Made by a program: the position numbers and the translations under genes
Shown: piece by piece, positions 4,998 to 5,594 of the stretch
Layout of the letters: every line of letters begins with the position of its first letter
How positions within the stretch are numbered: position 1 is the stretch's first letter
NCBI GenBank assembly: GCA_016208645.1
Contig: JACQXP010000077.1
Location: 1-5,594 of the forward strand
Reading direction: 5' to 3'
Length of the DNA: 5,594 bases
Origin: Candidatus Methylomirabilota bacterium
Lineage (GTDB): Bacteria; Methylomirabilota; Methylomirabilia; Methylomirabilales; 2-02-FULL-66-22
Notes under the pieces: model-generated
Databases searched by the model: none
What the model was told of the DNA's origin: nothing
Seen by the model: only the letters and a program-made list of their open reading frames with translations

Positions 4998-5594
4998 TCA
5001 GGACCACACACCCGGGATGCGGGTGGTGCACGTGGGGCAGGTGCCGTCGGGCCCGAGGCGGTTCGCCAGCACCTGGAAGCCGATGCGTTCGATCAGGAGG
5101 GTCTTGCAGGACGGGCAGTACGTATTCTCCAGCGTGCCGACCCGCCCGGGGACGTTGCCGGCATACACGAAATTGAGGCCCTCCGTCTTGCCGATCTCTA
5201 CCGCGCGGAGCAGGGTCTGGGCCGGAGTCCACTCCCGGTCGGTCATCTTGTAATCCGGGTGAAAGGCGGTGACGTGCCACGGGATGTCCCGTGAGACCCC
5301 GGCCAGGAATCGCGCAATGGCGCGAAGCTCTTCGTCGCTGTCGTTGAACCCCGGCACGATCAGCGTCACGAGCTCGACCCAGAACCCCTTCTGCACCAGG
5401 AGCTGGATCGTCTCCAGCACCGCCTGGAGCTGCCCGCCCAGCTTCCGGTAGTTCTTGTCGTTGAACCCCTTCAGGTCCACCTTGTACAGGTCCAGCCACG
5501 GGCGGAGGTAATCCAGCACCTCGGGCGTCCCGTTGCCGTTGCTGACGTAGGAGGTCTTCAGCCCGTGTGCCCTGGCGACCTTGAACACCTCGAC
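4998..5594 (-). CDS. amrS: AmmeMemoRadiSam system radical SAM enzyme, C-terminal part (cut by window edge)
   Basis: The last 198 codons of a radical SAM enzyme run in from the right edge (first complete codon at 5594) and stop at TGA 5000-4998. The N-terminal half, including the CxxxCxxC iron-sulfur motif, is outside; whole family members have roughly 330-390 residues. Visible family features in order are SYVSNG (strand and SAM-contact turn), YKVDLKGFND and NYRKLGG, VELVTLIVPGFNDSDEEL, and PWHVTAFHPDYKM, then NFVYAGNVPG. The end carries two CxxC pairs (CPSC and CPTC, about 25 residues apart), a zinc-ribbon-like tail typical of this family. Members co-occur with Memo and AMMECR1 domain proteins, which would be expected upstream, beyond the window. 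The reaction is, to my knowledge, not settled. No key residue in the visible half looks altered. Confidence 0.9.
   Translation of the reverse strand, partial: VEVFKVARAHGLKTSYVSNGNGTPEVLDYLRPWLDLYKVDLKGFNDKNYRKLGGQLQAVLETIQLLVQKGFWVELVTLIVPGFNDSDEELRAIARFLAGVSRDIPWHVTAFHPDYKMTDREWTPAQTLLRAVEIGKTEGLNFVYAGNVPGRVGTLENTYCPSCKTLLIERIGFQVLANRLGPDGTCPTCTTRIPGVWS

Noticed and set aside
4912..5499. A 195-codon minus-strand frame overlapping amrS
   Set aside because: It is another frame of the same strand as amrS, which has clear family motifs throughout. This frame reads as Gly/Pro/Arg-rich noise.

Overview
The window is a high-GC bacterial chromosome segment, probably environmental or metagenomic. 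GC-ending codons dominate the genes from about position 1000 rightward. The gene mix (IolD, an MFS permease, an AmmeMemoRadiSam radical SAM enzyme) does not fix a phylum. A Methylomirabilota/Rokubacteria-like or other GC-rich uncultured lineage is only a guess.

Left part (1-1018). The minus strand carries the first 112 codons of a RecB/Cas4-like PD-(D/E)XK nuclease that runs off the left edge. Its codon use is visibly less GC-biased than that of its neighbours. About 470 bp without a secure gene follow, holding a short hairpin, a doubtful small plus-strand frame and a degenerate 8-bp repeat. At 812-982 (minus) lies the C-terminal end of a second thiamine-diphosphate enzyme. It has no catalytic domains and sits directly downstream of, and in frame with, the intact enzyme gene iolD.

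Centre (1019-3244). iolD is complete on the minus strand, with a strong Shine-Dalgarno and a plausible sigma70 promoter. It is divergent from an MFS transporter. The space between them is unusually structured: a perfect 10-bp inverted repeat, a 28-30 codon leader-like ORF with a strong Shine-Dalgarno, and a heptamer array arranged as a large imperfect palindrome.

Right part (3245-5594). The MFS transporter is split by a one-base frameshift in a G run, and its start region also looks damaged. A perfect 14-bp palindrome and a small, well-initiated gene for an 83-residue charged protein follow on the plus strand. The minus strand then carries, convergently, the C-terminal half of the AmmeMemoRadiSam radical SAM enzyme (amrS), cut by the right edge.

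The genes do not form one obvious pathway. IolD (inositol catabolism) and the divergent permease could be a catabolic/transport pair, but the transporter's substrate cannot be read from sequence. Overall the window reads as a patchwork with partial gene decay: a TPP-enzyme remnant, a frameshifted permease and repeat arrays between genes.
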